This document shows, in pieces, positions 36,236-44,116 of a stretch of 64,000 nt of DNA; position 1 is the stretch's first letter, and every line of letters begins with the position of its first letter. This DNA comes from Flagellimonas pacifica. Lineage in GTDB: Bacteria > Bacteroidota > Bacteroidia > Flavobacteriales > Flavobacteriaceae. A model generated the notes under the pieces. That model searched no databases, was not told where the DNA came from, and was given only the letters and a program-made list of their open reading frames with translations. The position numbers were made by a program, and so were the translations under genes. The stretch spans positions 558,001-622,000 of the forward strand of contig NZ_OBEH01000001.1 in NCBI RefSeq assembly GCF_900215465.1, written 5' to 3'.

Positions 36236-37924
36236 TTATCGAATATCCCGTAGTTTTAGTTGTAGGCTAACTTGACCGTTCCACTCGTTTTCATCCAAGG
36301 AAAAAACGGCTTCAAAGGAACTTTTCTCTGTTACCCTATCCAATTTTTGACCTAGATTAAAACCAATAGCTCCAATAGCCATTGATCTATTTTGAACAAC
36401 TGAAAGTTTTAAATGCTTTTCACCCTCACCAACACCTTTTCCATATCCGGTATCATTTAATTTCTCCGCCATAAAAACCGGGGTCATATTGCCCGGTCCA
36501 AAAGGAGCAAATTGTTTTAGAATCCGCATTAATTTAGGACTGATTTGGTCTAAATCGATTTTGGCATCAATAGCCAATTCGGGTTCCAGCAACTTGGGAT
36601 CTATGGATTCGGCCACGACCTTTTCAAATTGTTGTTTGAAGTTTTCATATTGTTTTTCCAAAAGCGTTAATCCAGCGGCATATTTGTGTCCGCCAAATTG
36701 TTCCAAACAATCCGAGCATTTTTCTAGGGCATTGTATACATCAAACCCTTTTACAGATCTTGCAGAGGCAGCCAATTTGTCTCCACTTTTGGTAAACACC
36801 AGGGTTGGACGGTAATAGATTTCGGTAAGTCGAGACGCCACAATGCCGATAACTCCTTTATGCCAACTTTCGCTATAAACCACCGATGTAAAACGTTCTT
36901 CCTCGTCGTTTTCTTGAATCTGTTGTAATGCTTCTTCAGTAATTTCTTTATCCAGGTTTTTTCTGTCCGCATTAAATTGTTCTATTTCCGAAGCAAATTT
37001 TTGGGCCACACTTAAATCAGTTTCTTTTAAAAGATTTACGGCATGTTGCCCGTGCTTCATTCTACCTGCCGCATTGATTCTGGGGGCGATAATAAAAACA
37101 ACATCGGTTATAGTAAGTTCCTTCTTTTTAATTTGGTCAATAATGGCCTTAAAGCCAATTCTAGGATTTGCGTTGATGACCTGAAGCCCATGATATGCCA
37201 ACACCCTATTTTCTCCAGTTATCGGAACAATGTCTGCTCCAATGGCGGTGGCCACTAAATCCAAATAAGGAACAAGGTCTTCAATTGTATTTCCATTTCT
37301 TAAAGCCATTGCCTGAATCAGCTTAAACCCTACTCCGCAGCCGCAAAGTTCCTTGTACGGATACTTACAATCGTCCCGTTTAGGGTCCAAAACTGCAATT
37401 GCATTTGGCAAGGCGTCCCCAGGTCTGTGGTGATCACAAACAATAAAGTCAATCCCTTTTTCTTTGGCATAGTCCACTTGCTCAATAGCCTTAACCCCGC
37501 AATCCAAAGCTATGATCAAGGAAAAATCATTATCCATAGCAAAGTCGATTCCTTTCAAGGACACCCCATATCCTTCGGAATAACGGTCAGGGATATATGT
37601 AGCAACGTTTGGATAGCTTTCTTGAAGAAAGGAGGATAAAAGTGCCACTGCAGTAGTACCATCTACATCGTAGTCTCCATACACCAAAATATTTTCATTC
37701 TGGGTGATTGCCGACTCAATTCGTTCCACTGCCTTGTCCATATCCTTCATCAGAAATGGGTCGTGCAAATGGGATATTTCGGGACGAAAGAATCGTTTTG
37801 CTTCATCGTATGTTGAAATCCCTCGCTGCAATAGCAAATGTGATATCAATGCATCAACATTTAATTCTTTGGAAAGGCGGTCAATTTCATTGGGGTTAGA
37901 TTTAGGTTTTATGGTCCATCTCAT
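36236..37924 (-). CDS. recJ: Single-stranded-DNA-specific exonuclease RecJ
   Basis: 562 residues, full length for the family. DHH phosphoesterase motifs: VYGDYDVDGTTAVALL, ALDCGVKA, VCDHHRPGDALP, the DHHA1 part (GGHKYAAGLTL), and the C-terminal OB fold (LDENEWNGQVSLQLKL). It degrades ssDNA 5' to 3' in recombination and mismatch repair. Its first 12 codons recur in degraded form at 38492-38526, on the far side of the four-helix-bundle gene, which suggests that gene was inserted at the recJ start. Confidence 0.96.
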   Translation of the reverse strand: MRWTIKPKSNPNEIDRLSKELNVDALISHLLLQRGISTYDEAKRFFRPEISHLHDPFLMKDMDKAVERIESAITQNENILVYGDYDVDGTTAVALLSSFLQESYPNVATYIPDRYSEGYGVSLKGIDFAMDNDFSLIIALDCGVKAIEQVDYAKEKGIDFIVCDHHRPGDALPNAIAVLDPKRDDCKYPYKELCGCGVGFKLIQAMALRNGNTIEDLVPYLDLVATAIGADIVPITGENRVLAYHGLQVINANPRIGFKAIIDQIKKKELTITDVVFIIAPRINAAGRMKHGQHAVNLLKETDLSVAQKFASEIEQFNADRKNLDKEITEEALQQIQENDEEERFTSVVYSESWHKGVIGIVASRLTEIYYRPTLVFTKSGDKLAASARSVKGFDVYNALEKCSDCLEQFGGHKYAAGLTLLEKQYENFKQQFEKVVAESIDPKLLEPELAIDAKIDLDQISPKLMRILKQFAPFGPGNMTPVFMAEKLNDTGYGKGVGEGEKHLKLSVVQNRSMAIGAIGFNLGQKLDRVTEKSSFEAVFSLDENEWNGQVSLQLKLRDIR

Positions 37925-38036
37925 AAGTAAAGTTCAAGTATAAGTTCAGGAAAAACTTAGTTCAAAATTTAAGTGCAAATCAAAAACTCAAGTTCAAGCT
38001 CAAGTTTAGGTTTAAGGATTAAGTTCAGGTTCAAAT
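37925..38036. repeat. Low-complexity AAGTTCAAG/CTCAAGTT repeats upstream of recJ
   Basis: The 112 bp before recJ are built of variants of AAGTTCAAG and CTCAAGTT (for example AACTCAAGTTCAAGCTCAAG, about 37986-38005). A related complementary tract (TTTAAGTTTTGAGTTTGAGC, about 38462-38482) lies on the other side of the four-helix-bundle gene, so the module is flanked by loosely inverted low-complexity arms. Confidence 0.55.
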
Positions 38037-38390
38037 TCATGGGGTCTTGTTTTTGATAATTGTTGAGATGATTTTTACCAATTGCTCAATTTCATCTAAA
38101 AGGTTGTGCTTGATTTGTTCTGAACCATAGCTGATCTTATCTAAGATTCTCAAGTTAACCCTTGATTCCTTCAACTCCTTTAAAACCAATGATGCCTTGA
38201 AACGATAATCTTTATTTGTAATGGTTCCTTGGGCTTCTCCAAAGTTCAACGCTGCACTTCCTCCTGACCGAAGCAATTGATTACCATAATAATTCCCTGC
38301 AAAATTTGATGGCAGATCTTTACAAAATAAAGCGATGTTTGCAGCCAACTGAACAAACCTATCCTCTAAATCAAACTTTTTGTCGTTCAT
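38037..38390 (-). CDS. Four-helix-bundle protein (23S rRNA IVS/S23-type family)
   Basis: 117 residues. DLEDRFVQLAANIALFCKDLP, GNQLLRSGGSAALNFGEAQG and LKELKESRVNLRILDKI are hallmarks of the TIGR02436 four-helix-bundle family, first known from 23S rRNA intervening sequences. Function unknown. It interrupts the run PNGase F-like gene to recJ and is bracketed by a duplicated recJ start (37890-37924 and 38492-38526), consistent with mobility of this gene family. Confidence 0.88.
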   Translation of the reverse strand: MNDKKFDLEDRFVQLAANIALFCKDLPSNFAGNYYGNQLLRSGGSAALNFGEAQGTITNKDYRFKASLVLKELKESRVNLRILDKISYGSEQIKHNLLDEIEQLVKIISTIIKNKTP

Positions 38391-38491
38391 AATTTCTATG
38401 ATTTGATTTCGAGGCTGAAAATATTTCTAAATGTAAGATTATTTTGTATTCTTATACTTGTGTTTAAGTTTTGAGTTTGAGCTTATTTGCC

Positions 38492-38526
38492 TTGGAGTCA
38501 GATTTAGGTTTCATGGTCCATTGCAT
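38492..38526 (-). pseudogene. Duplicated remnant of the recJ 5' end
   Basis: On the minus strand the 35 nt match the recJ start (37890-37924) at 30 of 35 positions. They read ATG CAA TGG ACC ATG AAA CCT AAA TCT, i.e. MQWTMKPKS against MRWTIKPKS in recJ, then hit a stop after 20 codons. The remnant ATG lies 3 nt after the stop of the upstream gene, where recJ itself would be expected to start if the four-helix-bundle module had not intervened. Confidence 0.75.
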
Positions 38527-38529
38527 GAA

Positions 38530-40443
38530 TCATTCTTTTAAACGGATTCGGTTTTTGTAGACCTCCTTTCCGTCAATTACCACTTTAAAGTAGTACCTCT
38601 TTTTAGGCAGGTATGACAGTTCATAGGTAAAAAGGCCTTGTTTTAATGTATGGTACGTATGGGATTCCATTATTTTTGATTCATCTTCCTGATCAACGAT
38701 CAGCACTTTCACCTCAGCTTCCGCATTGCTAAAATAGTCCAGGGTCAACGGGCCTTTGGTGCGGGAAGGAAACATAGAAATAAAAGGTTCGTCATTCAGC
38801 TTGTACGTTTCATTGGACTTCACCACAAAATTCAGGCTTAAGTTCTTGCCGAAATCAGGTTTAAACTGTTTTAAGGCCCTACCCATGGTATCCAGAATCT
38901 TGATATTTCCACTTCCTTCTTTGGCCATAAACCAAAACTCCAAACCGTTGTTCCCGGTATCATCCACATTAAAGCGATAACTGCCTTCGGGAAGTTTTAA
39001 GGTATCCCTGTGCACCATATCTGGCTTGAGTTCCGTGCTATCCTTTTTAAAAACCTTGTTGCCCTGCACATCTTCAATATAATAGCTGTTCTGTCCCGGT
39101 TTTTTATTGGTCTTAAAATATAGGATAAGCTCTTCCGGCAATATTGCGGGTTTTTTATAGGTTGATATTAATCTGTTATCATATTTGAAAGCATCCTTTT
39201 TCCCGTTGGGGCGCTTGATTGAAACTTCAAAAGTGGACTCCGCTTTGTTGGAATAAATGGGTTCCGGTAATGTAATAAGCGCATTGCTGTTAAAAGGAAT
39301 ATTACCCTCCCATTTAAAAACTTTAGGTTTATCTCCTTCCAAACCATAGGTAATGGTCATCTTTTTCAAAGGTTGGCTTCCGTTGTTCTTTACTTGAATG
39401 AGCGGCAGGCCTCCTGTTGGGTTTTCCCTCCCATGAATAGGTTTTGTAGATGGCTTGATGATTTCCGTCAATGTCACATCATCCTTAGCATTGATTTCGC
39501 CATATTCTATCACATAGGCCGAAATAAGCTCGTTGGCACTTGGTTTTTCAATCTCAAAGGGCTCCATGTTCATATCAACGGTGAAAGGGGTATTTTTTGA
39601 TGTCTTTAAAAGTACCTCATCAGGTTGAAGTAAATACCCGGGACACCAATTGGCGCGGTCAAAAATCCAGGTGCCCGCTTGCGGATAGAGTGGATTATCC
39701 CCACAGGCCATCCATAAATCTTTATGGTCTACAATTGCACCATTAAAAACAATATCTCTGTACTTGCTGCAAAACTCCCCGCATCCATCGGCATCCATGC
39801 CATGGCCCGTTTGATGTATTTTTATCTTGGAAAAAGCAGTATTTGAACCTGTAGTGAGCGTAACCGGTTTTAATTCGTCCTCAATAGGTTTTTCAGCATT
39901 GCCATAGGCATAGTTGCCATCGTATATTTTATGGACAGCCAATGGTTCGGCAACGGGTGTGCCAAAGGTAATCTCAAAATCCACCGTTACCCGCCATCCT
40001 CTGGTCTTGTTGTCTTCGTAACCTGTGTGTATGTAATCTATCTCTATCTCATCTCTTAAAATTGAACTGAAATCTGTAACATCCACTTCCCACTTAAAAA
40101 TCCAATCCTTTTGAAAAAACCCTCCGTATGGGGTGAGCATTCGGGCTATTTCATAGGTTTCATTGCCATTTTTTGGTCGGGCTTTTATGTGGTCCACATA
40201 ATCCCAATCCGCGCAGCGCATACCATCCTTGTCAGGGCACTCAAAAGTGAGCAATAGTTTTATCTGGCGAATGGATTTATCCCTTGAAGGAAACACAACC
40301 GTGTTCTTGTAACTGTTTGTCCCCTTGCTGGGGTCGGTCACAATAGTTTCTTGATCATGGGAGATTACATGGGTGATTTCTTGCGCTTGGGAGCAAAAAA
40401 CAACACCCAAAAATAGACATAGCGAACAAGCTAGGTGTTTCAT
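38530..40443 (-). CDS. Exported peptide-N-glycosidase F-related protein
   Basis: 637 residues with a signal peptide (LFLGVVFCSQAQ). The two jelly-roll domains of PNGase F are recognised: the N domain has MRCADWDYVDHI, with the Asp equivalent to the catalytic Asp60 of flavobacterial PNGase F, and the C domain has QTGHGMDADGCGEFC, with the Glu equivalent to Glu206. A further ~300-residue C-terminal part (beta-rich, YYIEDVQGNKVF, GSYRFNVDDTGNNGLEFWF) is extra relative to the classical enzyme. It cleaves Asn-linked glycans from glycoproteins in the periplasm or outside. No PUL genes adjoin it. It precedes recJ, separated by the inserted module. Confidence 0.85.
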   Translation of the reverse strand: MKHLACSLCLFLGVVFCSQAQEITHVISHDQETIVTDPSKGTNSYKNTVVFPSRDKSIRQIKLLLTFECPDKDGMRCADWDYVDHIKARPKNGNETYEIARMLTPYGGFFQKDWIFKWEVDVTDFSSILRDEIEIDYIHTGYEDNKTRGWRVTVDFEITFGTPVAEPLAVHKIYDGNYAYGNAEKPIEDELKPVTLTTGSNTAFSKIKIHQTGHGMDADGCGEFCSKYRDIVFNGAIVDHKDLWMACGDNPLYPQAGTWIFDRANWCPGYLLQPDEVLLKTSKNTPFTVDMNMEPFEIEKPSANELISAYVIEYGEINAKDDVTLTEIIKPSTKPIHGRENPTGGLPLIQVKNNGSQPLKKMTITYGLEGDKPKVFKWEGNIPFNSNALITLPEPIYSNKAESTFEVSIKRPNGKKDAFKYDNRLISTYKKPAILPEELILYFKTNKKPGQNSYYIEDVQGNKVFKKDSTELKPDMVHRDTLKLPEGSYRFNVDDTGNNGLEFWFMAKEGSGNIKILDTMGRALKQFKPDFGKNLSLNFVVKSNETYKLNDEPFISMFPSRTKGPLTLDYFSNAEAEVKVLIVDQEDESKIMESHTYHTLKQGLFTYELSYLPKKRYYFKVVIDGKEVYKNRIRLKE

Positions 40444-40452
40444 TAAAAAAAG

Positions 40453-40872
40453 CTATTTATTAAAGTGAAGGGTTACATTAAGTTCGGCAAATCTTCTAAA
40501 CATTTCCATTACACCACAATATTTTTCAATGGAAAGATCTACTGCTTTTTTAAGCTTGGCTTCATTTAAGTTAGAACCATAGAAGTGATATTCAATCGTT
40601 ACGGAATCGTAGTATTTTGGATGCTCATCGGTTAGGTTGGCGATAGTATCAATGGAGAAATCATCCACTTCCAATTTCATTTTTTTAATGAGCGAAGCTA
40701 CATCCAATCCAGAGCAACCGGCCAATGCAGAAAGCATCAACGCTTTTGGTCTAAGGCCCTCTCCTTTGCCCCCATCATCAGGTCCCGCATCAATTTTTAA
40801 GTTATGTCCAGAGGGGTTATTGCTTTCAAAGGCCATTTCGCCCAACCATTTGGTAGTGATATGATTTGTCAT
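40453..40872 (-). CDS. OsmC-family peroxiredoxin-like protein
   Basis: The start chosen is the ATG at 40870-40872, giving 139 residues typical of OsmC; the longer frame to 41154 runs antisense through the AhpD-like gene and is not credible. The two redox cysteines are in LAGCSGLDVAS and KYCGVMEMF, with GLRPKALMLSALAGC the usual lead-in. It reduces organic hydroperoxides in the cytoplasm. It is divergent from the AhpD-like gene with a 55-bp gap, a functional pair for peroxide defence. Confidence 0.9.
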   Translation of the reverse strand: MTNHITTKWLGEMAFESNNPSGHNLKIDAGPDDGGKGEGLRPKALMLSALAGCSGLDVASLIKKMKLEVDDFSIDTIANLTDEHPKYYDSVTIEYHFYGSNLNEAKLKKAVDLSIEKYCGVMEMFRRFAELNVTLHFNK

Positions 40873-40927
40873 GCTATTAAATTTTTGTTTCTTGTAGCAA
40901 TCAAAAATACGACTAAAAACTGCACTT

Positions 40928-41530
40928 ATGGCATTAGTAAAACCACTTGACCCCAACCATGATCCTGACACCAAACAACTAGCTGAATTCTTTAACGAAA
41001 CCCTTGGGTTTTGTCCAAATTCGGTCTTGACCATGCAGCATAGACCTGCTATTTCAAAAGCTTTTATAAATCTTAATAAAGCCGTTATGGCCAACGAGGG
41101 AAGGGTGACTTCAGCACTTAAGCGAATGATTGCCTGGGTGAGCAGCAATGCCACCGGATGCCGTTATTGCCAAGCTCATGCCATTAGGGCAGCAGAGCGG
41201 TATGGTGCGGAGCAAGAACAATTGGACAATATTTGGGAATACCGAACGCATGCCGCTTTTTCAGATGCGGAGCGTGCGGCTTTGGATTTTTCATTAGCGG
41301 CTTCGCAAGTGCCCAATGCCATTGATGCAGATATTAAAGCTCGTTTGTACGAACACTGGAACGAAGGTGAAATTGTGGAAATGCTCGGAGTGATCTCTTT
41401 ATTTGGATACCTGAACCGTTGGAACGATTCCATGGGAACCTCCATTGAAGATGGTGCCGTGGAAAGTGCAGAGCAATATCTGGGCAAAACCGGTTGGGAA
41501 AAAGGGAAGCATGATGGTTCTAGATATTAG
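40928..41530 (+). CDS. AhpD-like / carboxymuconolactone decarboxylase family peroxidase-related protein
   Basis: 200 residues, all-helical. CRYCQAHAIRAA is the C-x-x-C active site with its following His; LGFCPNSVLTM and FGYLNRWNDSMG are typical of the uncharacterised peroxidase-related branch. It likely acts as a thiol-dependent hydroperoxidase or its partner. It is divergent from osmC. The last 11 codons (GWEKGKHDGSRY end) recur as a remnant at 43221-43256. Confidence 0.87.
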   Translation: MALVKPLDPNHDPDTKQLAEFFNETLGFCPNSVLTMQHRPAISKAFINLNKAVMANEGRVTSALKRMIAWVSSNATGCRYCQAHAIRAAERYGAEQEQLDNIWEYRTHAAFSDAERAALDFSLAASQVPNAIDADIKARLYEHWNEGEIVEMLGVISLFGYLNRWNDSMGTSIEDGAVESAEQYLGKTGWEKGKHDGSRY

Positions 41531-41601
41531 ATGTCAGAAACCTGATGTCTGATGTCTGATGTCTGAAAGTAAGATTTCTTAATTTACATCAACATTTATT
41601 G
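41530..41601 (+). promoter_or_regulatory. Tandem TGATGTC repeats and FNR-box-like site upstream of the alpha/beta hydrolase
   Basis: After the AhpD-like stop come about three copies of CTGATGTCTGATGTCTG-type repeats (41540-41565). Then TTAATTTACATCAA (41579-41592) differs at one base from the FNR/CRP-type consensus TTGAT-N4-ATCAA. The block TTTCTTnATTTACATCAACA and on is repeated at 43441-43467 before the DinB-like gene. A Crp/Fnr-family regulator is encoded at 50467-51051, but linkage to these sites is inference. Confidence 0.5.
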
Positions 41602-41681
41602 CCGGGCTATAACCGAACAATAATTGGTAGACTGTAACAAGTGGCAAAAAAAGTTGTCTTTTTGGAAACAAAGTTTCCAAT

Positions 41682-43208
41682 ATGTTGTTTCGAGTTGCCA
41701 TTTTTCTCATACTGCTTCAAGCTGATTTTTTATTTGGTCAGACCTCATTACAACAAATAGACCTTAATAATGGAAAATACAAAGTAGGGTTTCTCCATTA
41801 TACCGCTTCGGATAGTACCAGAACCTATAGTAGAATCTATGATTATAGCAATGTCAAAATAGCAAGACCAATCCCCATAAGCATATGGTATCCTGCAAAT
41901 CAAAATGGGGATGACACCTCTCAACTCAGGGTTCTTGACTACTTGAGAATTTTATCGGAAGAAGAAGAGTGGGAACACCTTCCTGATGAGCACATATTAA
42001 ATTGGTTCTACGCCAATACCCCTGTAAACCAAAATCATCTCAAGGAAAAAACAACGGCTTATCCAAAACCAGCATTTGCCAATGGCAAATTTCCAGTGGT
42101 GGTCTATGCCCCTAGTCTCATGGCCTCTTCCATAGAGAATTTTGCGCTGTGTGAATATTTGGCCAGTCACGGTTACATTGTGATGGCAAGTCCAAGCCGA
42201 GGAACTGAAAATAGACGGTTTAGTAATAACGGTGCTAAAGAAATGGAAACTCAGGCAAGGGATGTGGAGTTTTTGATAAAGGAGGTTGCCAAACTTCCCA
42301 ATGCCAATGGCAATAAAATTGCAGTAATGGCATTTAGCCTTGGCGGCCCTGCAAACATCCTTGCCCAAACAAGAAACAAGAACATTAAAGCCGTTGTAAG
42401 CCTTGACGGTACGGAAAGGTATCGGTATGCACTGCTAAAAAAATCGCCGTTCTTTGATGCAAGCAGAGTAGATGTTCCATACATGCATATGGCCCAAAAG
42501 AGCATTCCCGAAAAAGTGCTGAAAGAAGATAACATTGACCCTGATCTCAATACTAAATTTGAACTGTATGATAGCATTTCCAAAAGCAGGGCGTTCCAAT
42601 TAAGATTTCATAACCTGACCCATTCCTATTTTAGCACGCTTGGGGTTCTTTTCCAGAATAGGGATAAAAGGCAGGACAAAAGCGATGCTGAAATCATGGA
42701 ATCGTATAAATGGGTTTCCGTTTATGTCCTAAACTTTTTAAATGCCTTTTTAAAAGATGATGCTACCGCTTTGGCGTTCATTGAAAACTACCCTTCGGAC
42801 AACGGAATTAAAGAGGGTTTAATTTCCCATACCTCCAAGCAACCCAAAAGGGATGCGTTTTCCTTTCAGGATTTTAATGATCTGGCAGCAAAGCAGCACT
42901 ATAAAAATCTAATGGAATTATATCTTTCGATTAAGGAAAAAAATCCTTCTTTTCAACTTCCAGAAGGCAATTTAAACACTCTTGGATTGCAACTCGTTTT
43001 TAATCCCAAGACTTCACAGCAAGGTATACGTGTCTTTTTATTGGCAACAGCACTTTATCCAAATTCGGCGAATCTTTATGATAGTTTGGCCGAGGCGTAT
43101 TTGTTTCTTGGGAATACCGAGAAAGCGATTGAAAATTTTGAAAGATCCTTGGAGTTGAACCCTCAAAATCAAAATGCAATTGAGCGATTAAAACAGCTGA
43201 AAAAATAG
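41682..43208 (+). CDS. Exported alpha/beta hydrolase with C-terminal TPR
   Basis: 508 residues with a signal peptide (ILLQADFLFGQ). An alpha/beta-hydrolase domain of the dienelactone/PAF-acetylhydrolase kind spans ~30-350: FPVVVYAPSLMAS (oxyanion strand), YIVMASPSRGTENR, and the nucleophile elbow AFSLGG. The C-terminal ~60 residues (LYPNSANLYDSLAEAYLFLGNTEKAIENFERSLELNPQN) form TPR-like repeats. The substrate is unknown. The gene is preceded by an FNR-like box and followed by a remnant of the AhpD-like gene end, so it may be an inserted unit. Confidence 0.8.
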   Translation: MLFRVAIFLILLQADFLFGQTSLQQIDLNNGKYKVGFLHYTASDSTRTYSRIYDYSNVKIARPIPISIWYPANQNGDDTSQLRVLDYLRILSEEEEWEHLPDEHILNWFYANTPVNQNHLKEKTTAYPKPAFANGKFPVVVYAPSLMASSIENFALCEYLASHGYIVMASPSRGTENRRFSNNGAKEMETQARDVEFLIKEVAKLPNANGNKIAVMAFSLGGPANILAQTRNKNIKAVVSLDGTERYRYALLKKSPFFDASRVDVPYMHMAQKSIPEKVLKEDNIDPDLNTKFELYDSISKSRAFQLRFHNLTHSYFSTLGVLFQNRDKRQDKSDAEIMESYKWVSVYVLNFLNAFLKDDATALAFIENYPSDNGIKEGLISHTSKQPKRDAFSFQDFNDLAAKQHYKNLMELYLSIKEKNPSFQLPEGNLNTLGLQLVFNPKTSQQGIRVFLLATALYPNSANLYDSLAEAYLFLGNTEKAIENFERSLELNPQNQNAIERLKQLKK

Positions 43209-43220
43209 CGTTGAATTGGC

Positions 43221-43256
43221 CGGGAAAAAGGGAAACATGATGGCTCTAGATATTAG
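43221..43256 (+). pseudogene. Remnant copy of the AhpD-like gene 3' end
   Basis: Matches 41495-41530 at 33 of 36 positions, including the terminal TCTAGATATTAG. The reading frame is no longer joined to any upstream coding sequence. Together with the repeated leader block downstream it shows that a unit of gene end plus leader is present twice, on either side of the hydrolase gene. Confidence 0.75.
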
Positions 43257-43310
43257 AAGTGAAGACGCTTCGCTTTTAGATATTATGCTGTAGTTCATTT
43301 TAATGAAATT

Positions 43311-43430
43311 CGTCAGTTTGAGTGAATTTTCACGATTGAAATGAGTGAAATTTGTATCGAAAACGAGAATTTCAACTTAATTGTAGTTCTCGATACAATT
43401 TTTCGTTCCTCAAAATCACTCGAACTGACG
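43311..43430. repeat. Flavobacterial intergenic imperfect palindrome
   Basis: Left arm CGTCAGTTTGAGTGA and right arm (reverse complement) CGTCAGTTCGAGTGA pair at the outside. Inner parts TTTGTATCGAAAAC and GTTCTCGATACAATT also pair, giving a long interrupted stem. This CGTCAGTTCGAGTGA...TTGTATCGAGAAC element is a familiar short intergenic repeat of marine flavobacteria, with no gene inside. Confidence 0.7.
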
Positions 43431-43444
43431 TTTTATGGTATTTC

Positions 43445-43458
43445 TTGATTTACATCAA
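43445..43458 (+). promoter_or_regulatory. FNR-box-like palindrome TTGAT-N4-ATCAA
   Basis: TTGATTTACATCAA is a perfect match to the FNR consensus TTGATNNNNATCAA and lies 54 bp before the DinB-like gene. It is inside a 27-bp block shared with the leader of the alpha/beta hydrolase (41575-41601). Confidence 0.5.
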
Positions 43459-43511
43459 CATTTATTGGTTGTGTATAGCTGAACTTTGACCCAATCAAAC
43501 AACGAGCAGTT

Positions 43512-44081
43512 ATGGCAAGCTTAATCGTCTCCTCAGAAAATCAAATACAGCGTTTAAACGAGATTGTCAATAGGGTAAAAGAGCTCCAAGCCCTAGAGGT
43601 CGCGCAGTTGACCATACCTCAAAACCTAAAATCATGGAATGTTGTTGAGGTCTTGGAACATTTGAACATTGCTTACGGTATTTACATGCCCAGACTGGAT
43701 GAAGCCTTTACCAAATTACCAGCTATTAATTCTGGCCCTTCGGAATTTAAGATCAGGACATGGCAAAAAATTGTGATTGGGGGACAACGGCCCAAAAATG
43801 GGGTGCGAAAATGGAAAATGAAAACGCTGAAGCGTTTTGAGCCCTTGTTGGACAGGCAAACACTGACCCAAGAAAAAATAGATGCCGTTTTTGAAACTTT
43901 TTTTACCCGCCATGCCCATTTAAAAGAGGCCATCTTAAAAAGTAGAAACAAGGATGTGGCCCAGGTAAAGATCATTTCGGCCATTGGGCCCATTGTCAAC
44001 TTTTATTTACCGGAATGTTTTGAGTTTTTGCTCTGCCATTTGGAACGGCATATGGTACAGATTGAGGAGATTTTGGGATAA
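43512..44081 (+). CDS. DinB-like four-helix protein
   Basis: 189 residues, helical. LKSWNVVEVLEHLNIAYGIYMPRLDEAF has the first metal His of the DinB/YfiT fold, and the C-terminal CHLERHMVQIEEIL another. Members are metal-dependent transferases or thiol-related proteins of mostly unknown function. The last ten codons (HMVQIEEILG) recur 1.09 kb downstream as a remnant (45141-45173). Confidence 0.75.
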   Translation: MASLIVSSENQIQRLNEIVNRVKELQALEVAQLTIPQNLKSWNVVEVLEHLNIAYGIYMPRLDEAFTKLPAINSGPSEFKIRTWQKIVIGGQRPKNGVRKWKMKTLKRFEPLLDRQTLTQEKIDAVFETFFTRHAHLKEAILKSRNKDVAQVKIISAIGPIVNFYLPECFEFLLCHLERHMVQIEEILG

Positions 44082-44116
44082 TACTAAACGACCATGAAAT
44101 TACCTCAATAATTATT

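Larger units (their letters stand above)
43209..43511. other. Intergenic region with gene remnant, palindrome and FNR-like box
   Basis: These 303 bp hold, in order, a 36-bp copy of the AhpD-like gene end (43221-43256), a TAGATATTA direct repeat (43248 and 43278 areas), a 120-bp imperfect palindrome (43311-43430), and an FNR-box-like site (43445-43458) before the DinB-like gene. No ORF with coding character was seen. Confidence 0.65.

Noticed and set aside
40873..41154. N-terminal extension of the OsmC-like frame
   Set aside because: Runs antisense through the AhpD-like gene; the 139-residue form has the normal family length.
41540..41565. Short tandem TGATGTC repeats as a CRISPR array
   Set aside because: Units are 7-8 bp with no spacers and no cas genes; simple intergenic repeat.
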